A model generated the notes under the pieces. The model saw only the letters and a program-made list of their open reading frames with translations, ran no database searches and was not told where the DNA came from. Below are positions 23,999-32,426 of a DNA stretch of 43,675 nucleotides, in pieces (within the stretch, counting starts at the first letter, position 1; each line of letters begins with the position of its first letter). Source of the DNA: Geobacteraceae bacterium (GTDB taxonomy: Bacteria > Desulfobacterota > Desulfuromonadia > Desulfuromonadales > Geopsychrobacteraceae). Location of the stretch: contig SLDV01000111.1 in assembly GCA_007125165.1 (NCBI GenBank), positions 1-43,675 on the forward strand. Direction: 5' to 3'. The translations under genes and the position numbers were made by a program.

Positions 23999-24811
23999 AT
24001 GACCAGCGTTTATAAAATCGGCTTTATCGGTGGTGGAAATATGGCTGAAGCTTTGATCAAGGGGCTTCTGGCAGTCAATTATCCGGCCGATAAAATTGTT
24101 GTTTCGGAACCGATAGGCACCCGCCGCGACCAGTTGCAGGAAACCTTTGGTGTGACCTTGGCAGAGAATAATCCGGACCTGGTAAATATGTGCGAGATTG
24201 TGGTTCTGGCGATCAAGCCGCAAATTGTTGATGAGGTGCTGCGTGAAATTGTCCCGGTCTGGAATGATAACAAGCTGATGGTGTCGATTCTCGCCGGTGT
24301 CACCTGTGTCAGTATCGAAAGAAAGTTTGCCGGCTCGCCACGGGTTGTGCGGGTGATGCCTAATACGCCGGCACTGGTTGGCGAGGCGGCCACTGCCATC
24401 TGTCAAGGTAGTCATGCCGGCAAGGAAGATCTGCAGATCGTTAGTGAACTGTTCGAAAGTGTTGGTATCGTCGAGTTGATTGACGAGCGCCAGATGGATG
24501 CAGCAACGGGCTTGTCAGGTTCTGGTCCGGCTTATATCTATACGGTCATTGAGGCCCTTGCCGATGGCGGTGTGCGTGAAGGACTGCGCCGCGATGTGGC
24601 CCACGCATTGGCGGTACAGACGGTTGTTGGGGCTGCATTGATGGTGCGCGAGACGAAGGAGCACCCGGCGATTTTGCGCGATCGGGTCTGCTCGCCCGGT
24701 GGCACGGCGATAACCGGAGTCAGCACCCTGGAGAAGAAGGGTTTGCGAACGACCCTGATGGAAGCGGTTTCGGCGTCAGCGGCACGTTCGCGCGAACTGG
24801 GTGGAAATTGA
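23999..24811 (+). CDS. proC: Pyrroline-5-carboxylate reductase
   Basis: 270 residues from the second ATG (23999): AAAGGA lies 8 bases upstream of it but directly abuts the first ATG (23990). The Rossmann start YKIGFIGGGNMAEALIKGLL binds NAD(P)H, and VLAIKPQIVDEVL follows. The C-terminal signature region (GLSGSGPAYIYTVIEALADGGVREGL; DRVCSPGGTAITGVSTLE) is the ProC hallmark. The enzyme makes proline from pyrroline-5-carboxylate in the cytoplasm. The MFS gene starts about 25 bases after the stop, so they may share a transcript. Confidence 0.95.
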   Translation: MTSVYKIGFIGGGNMAEALIKGLLAVNYPADKIVVSEPIGTRRDQLQETFGVTLAENNPDLVNMCEIVVLAIKPQIVDEVLREIVPVWNDNKLMVSILAGVTCVSIERKFAGSPRVVRVMPNTPALVGEAATAICQGSHAGKEDLQIVSELFESVGIVELIDERQMDAATGLSGSGPAYIYTVIEALADGGVREGLRRDVAHALAVQTVVGAALMVRETKEHPAILRDRVCSPGGTAITGVSTLEKKGLRTTLMEAVSASAARSRELGGN

Positions 24812-24836
24812 GCCTCAGGGCAACCTGTCTGTTGTG

Positions 24837-26078
24837 ATGTGCAGGCCCCCTTTTCATTATGGCTGGCTGATTATTGTTGCCTGCGTGCTGACCACTTTTT
24901 CCTGCTTCGGGCTGGCACGTTTCGCCTTTGCGATGCTTTTGCCGGGGATGCAGGAAGGGCTGTTATTAAGTTATGACCAGATGGGTTATCTGGGGACAGC
25001 AAACTTTGTCGGTTATCTCCTCGCCGTTGCCGTCACACCGACAGTGCTCGGCTTGTGGCGTCCGCGTCTGACCCTGGGCTCATCTCTTTTTCTGGTTGCT
25101 GTGACTCTGGCGGCCATGTCCCAGGCCCAAACCTTCGGCACGCTGTTTTCTCTCTACTTGTTGACCGGTTTTGGTAGCGGTCTGGCTAACATTTCCGGGG
25201 TGGTTCTGATCGCCTTCTGGTTTCGCCGTGATCGCCGCGGCCAGGCTGCCGGTCTGATGGTGGTCGGCAGTGGCCTGGCGATTATATTTTCGGGCTGGGT
25301 TGTTCCTCGTCTGAATCTGGTTGGTGGAAGCGATGGATGGCGGCTGAGTTGGCTGCTCTTTGCCCTCATTGTTGGTGTGCTGGCCCTGATCGTCTCCGTT
25401 CTGGCGCGGAATACTCCTGAAGAAATGGGGTTGCAGCCGATCGGACAGTCTGCCGTCGTGACAACAGCCGATGCCGGCAGCAGTTATCCGCGGGGCAGTG
25501 GCCGGATCCTGGTTCTGCTCGGCCTGCTTTATCTGGTTTTCGGTCTGACCTACATGGTCTACGGTACTTTTTTTGTGACCAGTCTGATTGTCGAGCACGG
25601 CTACGCGCACAGCGTGGCCGGACAATTCTGGTCGTGGGTGGGCTTTTTCAGTCTTTTTTCCGGGGTTCTGTTCGGGGCTCTATCAGATCGGATTGGCCGT
25701 CGATTTGGTTTGATGCTGGTTTTCCTGGTCCAGACGGCGGCTTACCTGCTCTCCGGGTCAGGATTGGGGCATGCTGCCCTGATGCTGTCAGTTGTTCTCT
25801 ATGGCGTCACTGCCTGGTCAATTCCCGCCATCATGGCCGCCGCGGTGGGAGATTATCTGGGTTCGGCACGAGCGGCTGCCGGTTTTTCATTGATCACCCT
25901 TTTCTTTGCCGGAGGACAGGTCTGTGGACCGGCTATCGCCGGAATCATGGCGGAGTACTTCGGCAGCTTTTCTCCCGCCTTTCTTCTCGCTGCCCTACTG
26001 ACCCTGGCGGCGGCTTTCTTTTCCCTGACATTGCCGCAAACAACCTCTGCTCAACCGGTCAGTGCCCGGCACCACTGA
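24837..26078 (+). CDS. Major facilitator superfamily transporter
   Basis: 413 residues from the ATG at 24837 (MCRPPFHYGW); a GTG at 24801 would add 12 residues and overlap proC. Neither start has a clear ribosome site. About 12 membrane helices in two halves, with a central loop near residues 195-225. The loop 2-3 region (LGLWRPRLTLG) and the repeated loop 8-9 motif GALSDRIGRRFGLM fit the MFS. YGWLIIVACVLTTFSCFGLARFAFAMLLPGM resembles YbfB-like or oxalate/formate-type members. Substrate unknown. Confidence 0.88.
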   Translation: MCRPPFHYGWLIIVACVLTTFSCFGLARFAFAMLLPGMQEGLLLSYDQMGYLGTANFVGYLLAVAVTPTVLGLWRPRLTLGSSLFLVAVTLAAMSQAQTFGTLFSLYLLTGFGSGLANISGVVLIAFWFRRDRRGQAAGLMVVGSGLAIIFSGWVVPRLNLVGGSDGWRLSWLLFALIVGVLALIVSVLARNTPEEMGLQPIGQSAVVTTADAGSSYPRGSGRILVLLGLLYLVFGLTYMVYGTFFVTSLIVEHGYAHSVAGQFWSWVGFFSLFSGVLFGALSDRIGRRFGLMLVFLVQTAAYLLSGSGLGHAALMLSVVLYGVTAWSIPAIMAAAVGDYLGSARAAAGFSLITLFFAGGQVCGPAIAGIMAEYFGSFSPAFLLAALLTLAAAFFSLTLPQTTSAQPVSARHH

Positions 26079-26087
26079 ATGGCACCA

Positions 26088-26897
26088 TCAATCGGGGGTC
26101 TGACAACCCTGATAATAGTTTTGGATCAGCGGCAGTAATTCCTGGTGGACGCTGGGAAATCCGCAGATCAGCAGGCGATCGCGGTAGGGGGAATAGGGAT
26201 CTCCCTGCTCATTGGTGACGATGCATCCGGTTTCTTCGAGAAACAGCAGCGCTGCGGCCACATCATAGGGCTTCAGATCACTTTCCCAGAACCCCTGCAG
26301 GAAGCCGGTGGCCACATAACACAGGTCGAGGGCCGCTGAACCGAAACGGCGAATACCGCGGCAGCGGTAAAGGATATCTTTGGCGCAGGCAAAAAAAGGG
26401 TCGGCCAGATCGGCAGAGCGGTAGGGGAAGCCGGTGCCGATCAGGGCCTGCTTAAGGGGGAGGGTGATAGCCTTCCGGCAGAGTGAGCCCTGATGAAACA
26501 ATCCCTGACCGCGGATGGCGCTGAAACATTCGCTTGAGGCCGGACGCATAATGATGCCAAGCTCGCACTGCTGATTCTGTTCCAGTGCAATGGAAATGCA
26601 GAACTGATCGAGCCCGCTGAGAAAATTTGTGGTGCCGTCGATGGGATCAATGACCCAGCGCAGGTCAGCACTCCCTTCCTGCCCGGTTTCTTCACCATAG
26701 AAACCGGCCTCGGGCAGCAGGCGGACCAACCCCTCCTTGAGCATCTCTTCTGAGTTCATATCAACAACAGAAACGAATTCCCGCTCCTCTTTTTCGTTGC
26801 CACCACCCGGGCTTAACTGACGAAATTGCTGCAGTTGGTAGCGGCCGACTTCGCGGGAGAGGTTGATGACGGCATTGAGTAGATGGGTATCGGACAT
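26088..26897 (-). CDS. Inositol monophosphatase family protein
   Basis: 269 residues. Metal and substrate motifs are in order: GEETG (near residue 70), WVIDPIDGTTNFLSGLDQFCISIAL (about 82-105), and late WESDLKPYDVAAALLFLEETG. These give the usual acidic ligands of the lithium-sensitive phosphatase fold. Members include SuhB, inositol-1-phosphatase and related sugar-phosphate phosphatases, so the natural substrate is open. Its start lies 2 bases past the stop of the permease gene, so it is the last gene of the cNMP-binding protein/permease operon. Confidence 0.92.
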   Translation of the reverse strand: MSDTHLLNAVINLSREVGRYQLQQFRQLSPGGGNEKEEREFVSVVDMNSEEMLKEGLVRLLPEAGFYGEETGQEGSADLRWVIDPIDGTTNFLSGLDQFCISIALEQNQQCELGIIMRPASSECFSAIRGQGLFHQGSLCRKAITLPLKQALIGTGFPYRSADLADPFFACAKDILYRCRGIRRFGSAALDLCYVATGFLQGFWESDLKPYDVAAALLFLEETGCIVTNEQGDPYSPYRDRLLICGFPSVHQELLPLIQNYYQGCQTPD

Positions 26898-26899
26898 AG

Positions 26900-28030
26900 T
26901 CAGAGCATTTTTCCGCGACTGGAAAAGTAGCGATTATAGGGATTGAAGGTGCGCCGGTACTGACGGATTTCAAGAATGACAATATTGATAATGCTGGCAA
27001 TCGGGACACCGATAATCATTCCCAGAATGCCATAGAGCTTGCCGCCCATTATAATCGCCAGAATCACCCACAGTGGATGCAGGTTGGAGACCTTGGAGAT
27101 CAGGATGGGAATCAGGATCATATTGTCGACAATAATCTGGGCAATCAGGATATAAACACACAGAATCCACCAGAACTGTGCCCCAACGCCCAGGTCGACC
27201 AGAGCGATGGTAATCCCCGGGAGCATGCCGAAGATAGGGCCGACATAGGGTACCAGGTTGGAGACACCGGCAATCACGGCAAGTATCGGTGCGTAGCGGA
27301 TGTCGGTCAAGGCGAGCCCGGCCCATACCACCAGCCCGACAATGATAGCTTCGATAATCCGCCCGCGAATAAAATTGGATAACTGCCAGCTCACGTGGGA
27401 ATAAATGTCGAGCACCATTTCAAAATAACGGTTGGGAGTGAGGGCGATGATGCCACGCATGATGCGGCGACTGTCACGCAGGAAAAAGAAAGAGAACAAG
27501 GGCACAAGAATCAGCAGACTGCCGATGCGCATTGCCGAGCGCGGTGTCTGTATCAGGATAGCGCCGATAAGCGTCTGAGAAAAGTCACGCAGATGGTCGC
27601 CAAGATTGTAATGGGCAATAAAGGGAAAATGCTGCTGAGCCAGCTCCAGTAGCCCGGTCAGATAGACGATGGCAAAGCTGACATAACGGGGCACATCCGC
27701 TTTTAGTGCCTGGATCATGCTGCGCCAGTTGGGTGGTCCGATGAGCAGCAGCAGGAGCACAATGGTGCCGGAAATAAGAAGGTAGATACAAAAGATGGCC
27801 AGGGTACGGTGAATGCCACGATTTTCGATCAGGCGAACCAGAGGCTCAAGCATGAAGGCGACAATCATGGCCAGGAGAATCGGCAGGAACAGCCCGGATG
27901 TGGCGGTTTTCAGCAGGGAGGTAATCGTAGTGGCCGAGGAATAGATGGCAATGCCCGAAGCAATCGCCGTGGTCAGGACCAGATAAAGAACGGCCACCTG
28001 GGCGCGGCTGAGACCCGGTGAATCACTCAT
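26900..28030 (-). CDS. AI-2E family permease (PerM-like)
   Basis: 376 residues from the ATG at 28030, with AGGGA about 8 bases upstream; its first codons overlap the end of the upstream gene (ATGAGTGA). About eight membrane segments. Family wording includes FLPILLAMIVAFMLEPLVRLIENRGIHR near the start and, at the end, YVGPIFGMLPGITIALVDLG and PLWVILAIIMGGKLYGILGMIIGVPIASIINI. Members include TqsA, linked to autoinducer-2 export, and sodium/proton antiporters, so the substrate is uncertain. Confidence 0.92.
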   Translation of the reverse strand: MSDSPGLSRAQVAVLYLVLTTAIASGIAIYSSATTITSLLKTATSGLFLPILLAMIVAFMLEPLVRLIENRGIHRTLAIFCIYLLISGTIVLLLLLIGPPNWRSMIQALKADVPRYVSFAIVYLTGLLELAQQHFPFIAHYNLGDHLRDFSQTLIGAILIQTPRSAMRIGSLLILVPLFSFFFLRDSRRIMRGIIALTPNRYFEMVLDIYSHVSWQLSNFIRGRIIEAIIVGLVVWAGLALTDIRYAPILAVIAGVSNLVPYVGPIFGMLPGITIALVDLGVGAQFWWILCVYILIAQIIVDNMILIPILISKVSNLHPLWVILAIIMGGKLYGILGMIIGVPIASIINIVILEIRQYRRTFNPYNRYFSSRGKML

Positions 28031-28556
28031 GAGGGCGTCCCTGCGAGATGTTACTGCTGCGTTGCAACATGACAAGTTGTTCACTGCAGTGGAGCAGGCG
28101 ATCGGCAAGCACCCGGTTCAGACCGAAGAGGATTTTTGCAGTCGGTGCCGGATGTCGATGGGTTGCTTCAAGAATGTCAGATCGGAACAGCCCGACCAGT
28201 GATGTCGCTGTTGTCGCCCGGGCCGAGGCAGAACGCGGGCGTGAAGCGGTCAACGCGACCTCGCCGAAAAAATCGCCCGGCTCCAGAAGCGCCAGCTCTT
28301 GCTCCAGACCATCCGTATCAAGAGAAAAAATCTGCACCTGTCCGGAGCGAATGATGTACATCCCGGAACCTACGTCACCAGCCGAGAAGATCATTTCATC
28401 CGCTTCAAAATTGCGGATGTGGACAAGTTTCTCCAGATAAGCAAGCTCCCGCCGGGTCAATTTGTTGAATATTGGTACCTGACTGAGAAAATAGCTGAGA
28501 GTTTGTTTGTCGGCCTGATTGCGGAAAATGTTGTGCCAGAAGGGGTTTGAAGTCAT
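28023..28556 (-). CDS. Cyclic nucleotide-binding domain protein without a DNA-binding domain
   Basis: 177 residues. Residues 25-150 form a CRP-like beta-barrel: VPIFNKLTRRELAYLEKLV, EMIFSAGDVGSGMYIIRSGQVQIF, and the phosphate-binding cassette GDFFGEVALTASRPRSASARA, with the Glu and Arg that bind cAMP or cGMP. The C-terminal helix (AKILFGLNRVLADRLL) ends where a CRP protein would begin its helix-turn-helix, which is missing. It thus looks like a ligand-sensing regulator of a partner protein. The permease gene overlaps its stop, making the permease the obvious candidate partner. Confidence 0.9.
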   Translation of the reverse strand: MTSNPFWHNIFRNQADKQTLSYFLSQVPIFNKLTRRELAYLEKLVHIRNFEADEMIFSAGDVGSGMYIIRSGQVQIFSLDTDGLEQELALLEPGDFFGEVALTASRPRSASARATTATSLVGLFRSDILEATHRHPAPTAKILFGLNRVLADRLLHCSEQLVMLQRSSNISQGRPHE

Positions 28557-28714
28557 GTGCTGTCCCGATAGAGGAATTTTGTCGAGATGAGGGCGGATTA
28601 AATACCAGAACGTCCAGCATGATATAACATTAATGGCAGTGAGTACCAGACAAAATCAACCATACAAAAGGTGTCGTTGCGTCAGGTTACTGATGGCAGA
28701 ATGGTAGTGATAGT

Positions 28715-28751
28715 GAAAAGCAAAGCCCCTTTTCGAGTGGCGAAAAGGGGC
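28715..28751 (-). terminator. Rho-independent terminator of the BFD-like ferredoxin gene
   Basis: On the minus strand an 11-base stem (GCCCCTTTTCG / CGAAAAGGGGC, loop CCACT, 28725-28751) is followed by TTTGCTTTT, about 37 bases after the stop codon of the ferredoxin gene. Confidence 0.85.
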
Positions 28752-28788
28752 CATGATGATTTTTTTCGCAAGAAGCTAAGGCAGGTGG

Positions 28789-28959
28789 CTACTTGTTTTC
28801 TTCAAGCAGCTCCTCAATGTCAGGCACGCAGCCGCCACAGCCGGTACCGGCAGTGGTGGCATCCTGCACTTCTTCAACGCTGGTGAGGTTTTGTTCTTTG
28901 ATGGCTTTGACAATGGTGTCACGATCAACGTTCATGCAGTGGCAAACAGTTTCAGACAT
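28789..28959 (-). CDS. BFD-like [2Fe-2S]-binding protein, 56 residues
   Basis: The frame runs from an ATG with AAGGAG 7 bases upstream to TAG at 28789. It begins MSETVCHCMNVDRDTIVKAI and has cysteines at C6, C8, C41 and C44 (CHC ... CGGC), the pattern of bacterioferritin-associated ferredoxin and of the small domains in NirB and NifU. A GTGCGGC loop precedes the last pair. It should bind a [2Fe-2S] cluster and carry one electron. No bacterioferritin gene is nearby. It is a stand-alone gene with its own terminator. Confidence 0.9.
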   Translation of the reverse strand: MSETVCHCMNVDRDTIVKAIKEQNLTSVEEVQDATTAGTGCGGCVPDIEELLEENK

Positions 28960-29057
28960 GATAATCTCCTTTTCGTATTGGTTTACCTGCTGGGACGATT
29001 ATAACGCTTCGACATATATCTTGCCAGATGAAGCGGTTATTTATCACGACAAAAAAT

Positions 29058-29459
29058 TCAAGGATTATTAAACCGGCGCTCTGCAGCACCGATCAGTTGA
29101 AGAGATTTCTCAACCTGGAAGCGAACCAGATGTTTTGGCCCTTTTTCCTGATCTTGCTCCGGAGTCAGGCTTGAGCGAGTCATTTGCTGTGCCAGTTGCG
29201 GGTCGTCCATTTCGCCGATTTTTTTGAGATATAGTCTGGTGCCCTGGTAGCCTGCACCAGTCTCAATGAACAGGTAGGTCGCGTGCGGGTTAGTACATAT
29301 GTTTTTATAGGACAGCCGTTCCCGCATCAGAAACGTCAAGGTACCGTCAGCAAACACCGTTGGTCGGGCATAAATGGCGCTAGTGACCTTTCCCCGGCTG
29401 TCGGCAGTTGATAAGATACCTGTACCCCGAGTATGGGTGAAATAATCGTTGAGGGTCAT
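29058..29459 (-). CDS. Pyridoxamine 5'-phosphate oxidase-like FMN-binding protein
   Basis: 133 residues, with AAAGGAG 6 bases before the ATG. The split-barrel fold is suggested by GTGILSTADSRGKVTSAIYARPTVFADGTLTFLM, followed by NICTNPHATYLFIE and GYQGTRLYLKKIGEMDDP. Such short PNPOx-like proteins bind FMN, F420 or haem, and the reaction is unknown. It stands alone, with the divergent uvrC 164 bases away. Confidence 0.85.
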   Translation of the reverse strand: MTLNDYFTHTRGTGILSTADSRGKVTSAIYARPTVFADGTLTFLMRERLSYKNICTNPHATYLFIETGAGYQGTRLYLKKIGEMDDPQLAQQMTRSSLTPEQDQEKGPKHLVRFQVEKSLQLIGAAERRFNNP

Positions 29460-29623
29460 AACCGGCTCCTTTGATTCATTGCGACTTTGACGGGATATCC
29501 GTTAATTTGTCTACGACAAAAATATAACATACTTGATGGCATGTATAATATGCGTTGTGCGTTTATTTTTTGATGTGCCTGCAGGGTAAGATTTATTTTG
29601 CAATTTAACAGCAGAGCGAGACG

Positions 29624-31462
29624 ATGTTTGCCCCTGATCTGAAAGCCTATCCCCAAACTCCCGGTGTTTACCAGATGCTCGATGTTGACGGTGAAATCCT
29701 CTACATTGGCAAGGCACGTCAACTACGTTCACGCTTACGTTCCTATTTTTCAGCAACAGGTGATGGGCGCCAGCAAATTCCGTTGTTGATGAAAAAGGTT
29801 CAGCGCATCGAAGTGATCCTTACCGACACCGAAAAAGAGGCTCTGCTGCTCGAGAACACTCTGATCAAGGAGCATCGTCCACGCTACAATATCGAATTGC
29901 GTGACGATAAAACCTACGTGTCGGTGCGGATCGATCTGCGCGAGGACTTTCCCATGATGCAGGTCGTGCGTCAGGTCAAAAATGATGGTGCGCACTATTT
30001 CGGCCCCTACTCTTCGGCTGCCGCTATTCGGGAAACATTAAGGCAGATATACCGAATCTTCCCCTTGCGCCACGCATCGGTAGAGCGTTGCCGTCAGCGC
30101 GGCCGTCCCTGTCTTTTTCATCAGATCGGTCAATGTAGTGCTCCTTGCTACGGTAAGATCAGCCGTGGAGATTACCGACGTCTCGTAGAGGGGGTGGTAA
30201 AGCTGCTGGAAGGAAAGGAATCGGAAGTTATCGATTCGTTGCGCCGGCGGATGGCAGCCGCTGCTGCCGCCATGGATTATGAACTGGCGGCAGTGCTGCG
30301 TGATCAGATCCGTCTGATCGAGCAGAGCGTCGAAAAGCAGAAGGTGACTGACCATGGCGGCGGCGACCAGGACGTGATCGGTCTGCACCAGGATGGTGGT
30401 GAGGTTGAGGCCACCCTGCTTTTTGTGCGTAACGGCAAACTGATTGGTCGGCGCAGCTTTCTTCTCGCATGGGTTCTTGATCTGCCGGAATTGTTGAATG
30501 GGTTTCTGCTCGACTTTTATGCCCGGGATGTCATTATTCCCGACCAGTTGATTCTTCCCTTTTATCTCGAAAGTACTGAGGCGCTGGCCGACTGGCTGAC
30601 AGAAAAGCGTGGCAAAAAGGTGCGACTGCTGTGCCCGGAGCGCGGGGAAAAAAGACGTCTGCTCGAACTGGCACAGCGTAATGCCGAAGAATCCTATCGT
30701 CAGCGCGGACAACGCAAGGAGGCGCGAGGAAATCTGCTGACGGAACTGCAGGAGCGCCTGCACCTTCCCCGCTTTCCCCGGCGCATAGAATGTTTTGATA
30801 TTTCCAACGTCCAGGGAGAATTGGCGGTTGGCAGCATGGTGGTGTTTGAGGAGGGTGAGCCGGCCAGGCAGGAATATCGGCGCTATCGCATCAAAACAGT
30901 GGTCGGCGCGGATGATTACGCCTCGTTGCGCGAAGTGTTGTGGCGCCGGCTTGAGCGCGGGCGCGCAGAAAATTGCCTGCCGGATATGATACTCATCGAC
31001 GGCGGCAAGGGGCAGCTTGGTGTCTTGGTGGATGTCATTGACAGCGCCGGACTGACAGGTCAGATCGGGGCAGTCGGTATCGCCAAAAGTCGGGTACTGT
31101 CGAATGTCAAAGGCAAGGTGGTCGAGCGCTCAGAGGAGCGGTTTTTTCTGCCGCGGCGAAAAAATCCGGTGATCTTCCGCCATGGGTCTGCCGCTGCATT
31201 TTTACTTGAGCGATTGCGCGACGAAGCTCACCGTTTTGCCATCAGTTACCATCGCAGGCTACGCAGCAGGCAGGGGCTGCGTTCGAGTCTGGATCAGATC
31301 CCCGGCGTCGGCCCGGCGCGCCGCAAGGCCCTGCTGAAACATTTCGGTAGCCTCAAACGATTGCGCGCGGCGGGGCTGGAAGAGATCGAACAGGTGCCGG
31401 GATTTTCCAGGGCGCTGGCGCAACGCCTTGTCGCCGCGTTGAAAAATCAGCCGGGCCCATAA
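29624..31462 (+). CDS. uvrC: Excinuclease ABC subunit C
   Basis: 612 residues, the usual length. Domains in order: GIY-YIG nuclease (PGVYQMLDVDGEILYIGKAR, residues 14-90) for the 3' incision; a cysteine-bearing middle (CLFHQIGQCSAPC); UVR motif (LRRRMAAAAAAMDYELAAVLRDQI, about 205-230) for UvrB contact; RNase-H-like endonuclease (ECFDISNVQGELAVGSMVVFEEG; ILIDGGKGQLG; AHRFAISYHRRLR) for the 5' incision; and a C-terminal helix-hairpin-helix pair (IPGVGPARRKALLKHFG; VPGFSRALAQRL). It works with UvrA and UvrB in nucleotide excision repair. All key motifs look intact. Confidence 0.97.
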   Translation: MFAPDLKAYPQTPGVYQMLDVDGEILYIGKARQLRSRLRSYFSATGDGRQQIPLLMKKVQRIEVILTDTEKEALLLENTLIKEHRPRYNIELRDDKTYVSVRIDLREDFPMMQVVRQVKNDGAHYFGPYSSAAAIRETLRQIYRIFPLRHASVERCRQRGRPCLFHQIGQCSAPCYGKISRGDYRRLVEGVVKLLEGKESEVIDSLRRRMAAAAAAMDYELAAVLRDQIRLIEQSVEKQKVTDHGGGDQDVIGLHQDGGEVEATLLFVRNGKLIGRRSFLLAWVLDLPELLNGFLLDFYARDVIIPDQLILPFYLESTEALADWLTEKRGKKVRLLCPERGEKRRLLELAQRNAEESYRQRGQRKEARGNLLTELQERLHLPRFPRRIECFDISNVQGELAVGSMVVFEEGEPARQEYRRYRIKTVVGADDYASLREVLWRRLERGRAENCLPDMILIDGGKGQLGVLVDVIDSAGLTGQIGAVGIAKSRVLSNVKGKVVERSEERFFLPRRKNPVIFRHGSAAAFLLERLRDEAHRFAISYHRRLRSRQGLRSSLDQIPGVGPARRKALLKHFGSLKRLRAAGLEEIEQVPGFSRALAQRLVAALKNQPGP

Positions 31463-31494
31463 CCCACAACAAATCAACTGTGTGGCCGGCGCAA

Positions 31495-31528
31495 CAAAAA
31501 GCCCTCCGCAGTGGGTCTGCAGAGGGCT
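31495..31528 (-). terminator. Rho-independent terminator of the lipoprotein gene
   Basis: On the minus strand AGCCCTCTGCAG, loop ACCCA, CTGCGGAGGGCT (31500-31528, one mismatch) is followed by TTTTT. It lies about 30 bases past the lipoprotein stop at 31560 and between convergent genes. The + strand lacks a T-tract, so it serves the leftward gene best. Confidence 0.85.
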
Positions 31529-31559
31529 GGTAGTCTTGAAATTAAAGTGGGGCGACCGG

Positions 31560-32315
31560 TTACTCAGTGCTCACTATGGCATTTTCCATGATCAGGTCGT
31601 AAACATAGCCATGGCCAAAATCCTTGTCTATAGTCAGCTTGCCACTGGCGATTACAATATCACCCACCTTCAGTTGTGTGTTGCTGGTCACGGTGAGGTC
31701 ATGAGTTCCTGCTTCCGGATTGCCTGAGCCGTCCTGCAGGTGGATCCAGTTGGTGCCCATAATTTGCGGGCTGAATTTCACTACTTGTGCGCGAAGGTTG
31801 ATTTCCTGACCGGACAGATCGGCGCGGGCGGCGTAAATTTCTTCAATGCTCATACCGCCTTCCAGCTTGTCGATGTCAGTTACTGCAGTGGGAGCCGTTG
31901 TTCCGACGCCGGAAATGGGGGGATGACCAGCGGGCATCTGTCCTTGTGGTGTTCCCCCGGTAGATGCTGTTGCCGAACTGGCATTAAGGATCGATTCGAC
32001 AAAGTAGACGACATCGAAGTGGCGATCGAGGGTCTGACTGTAATAATTGTGCATGGGCATCCCTTCCGGCACAACAACCAGGTCGCCCACATTTACGTTA
32101 AACTGGGGGGTCGCAGCCCAGATCTGCTCGTTGTCGGTCTCAACCAGAACATAGGTGTAGCCGAGGACGTTCATAGTTTCAACAACGCTGCCGCTGATAT
32201 TGTTGATCGGGGTCTGTGGTGACTGTGTCGGGCTTTGGGTGGTGGAGTTCTGCTGACAACCAACCAGCACTGTTAAGGTAAAAAGTAGTAGCAAATACAG
32301 GATCCGAGTCTTCAA
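31560..32315 (-). CDS. Predicted lipoprotein with OB-fold-like domains
   Basis: 251 residues from a TTG start with GGAGG 5 bases upstream. The signal peptide ends in a lipobox LVGC (Cys about residue 20), followed by a Gln/Ser/Thr/Pro-rich linker. Two segments look like small beta-barrels: residues 40-115 (ISGSVVETMNVLGYTYVLVET) and 160-250 (LRAQVVKFSPQIMGTNWIHLQDGSG ... LKVGDIVIASGKLTIDKDFGHGY). The second is typical of exported OB-fold nucleic-acid-binding-like proteins common in Geobacter relatives. A Gly/Pro-rich spacer lies between them. It is membrane-anchored in the periplasm, and its binding partner is unknown. Confidence 0.85.
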   Translation of the reverse strand: MKTRILYLLLLFTLTVLVGCQQNSTTQSPTQSPQTPINNISGSVVETMNVLGYTYVLVETDNEQIWAATPQFNVNVGDLVVVPEGMPMHNYYSQTLDRHFDVVYFVESILNASSATASTGGTPQGQMPAGHPPISGVGTTAPTAVTDIDKLEGGMSIEEIYAARADLSGQEINLRAQVVKFSPQIMGTNWIHLQDGSGNPEAGTHDLTVTSNTQLKVGDIVIASGKLTIDKDFGHGYVYDLIMENAIVSTE

Positions 32316-32426
32316 GGTAACCTCCGAAGCTAGTGTTTTTCGACTTGGTGCTGAGCTTTGAGTAGTGGCCCGGACGATAGCACAAGGAATAAATTTACAA
32401 CAATAGTTGCGTGAGTTCTGATGAAT

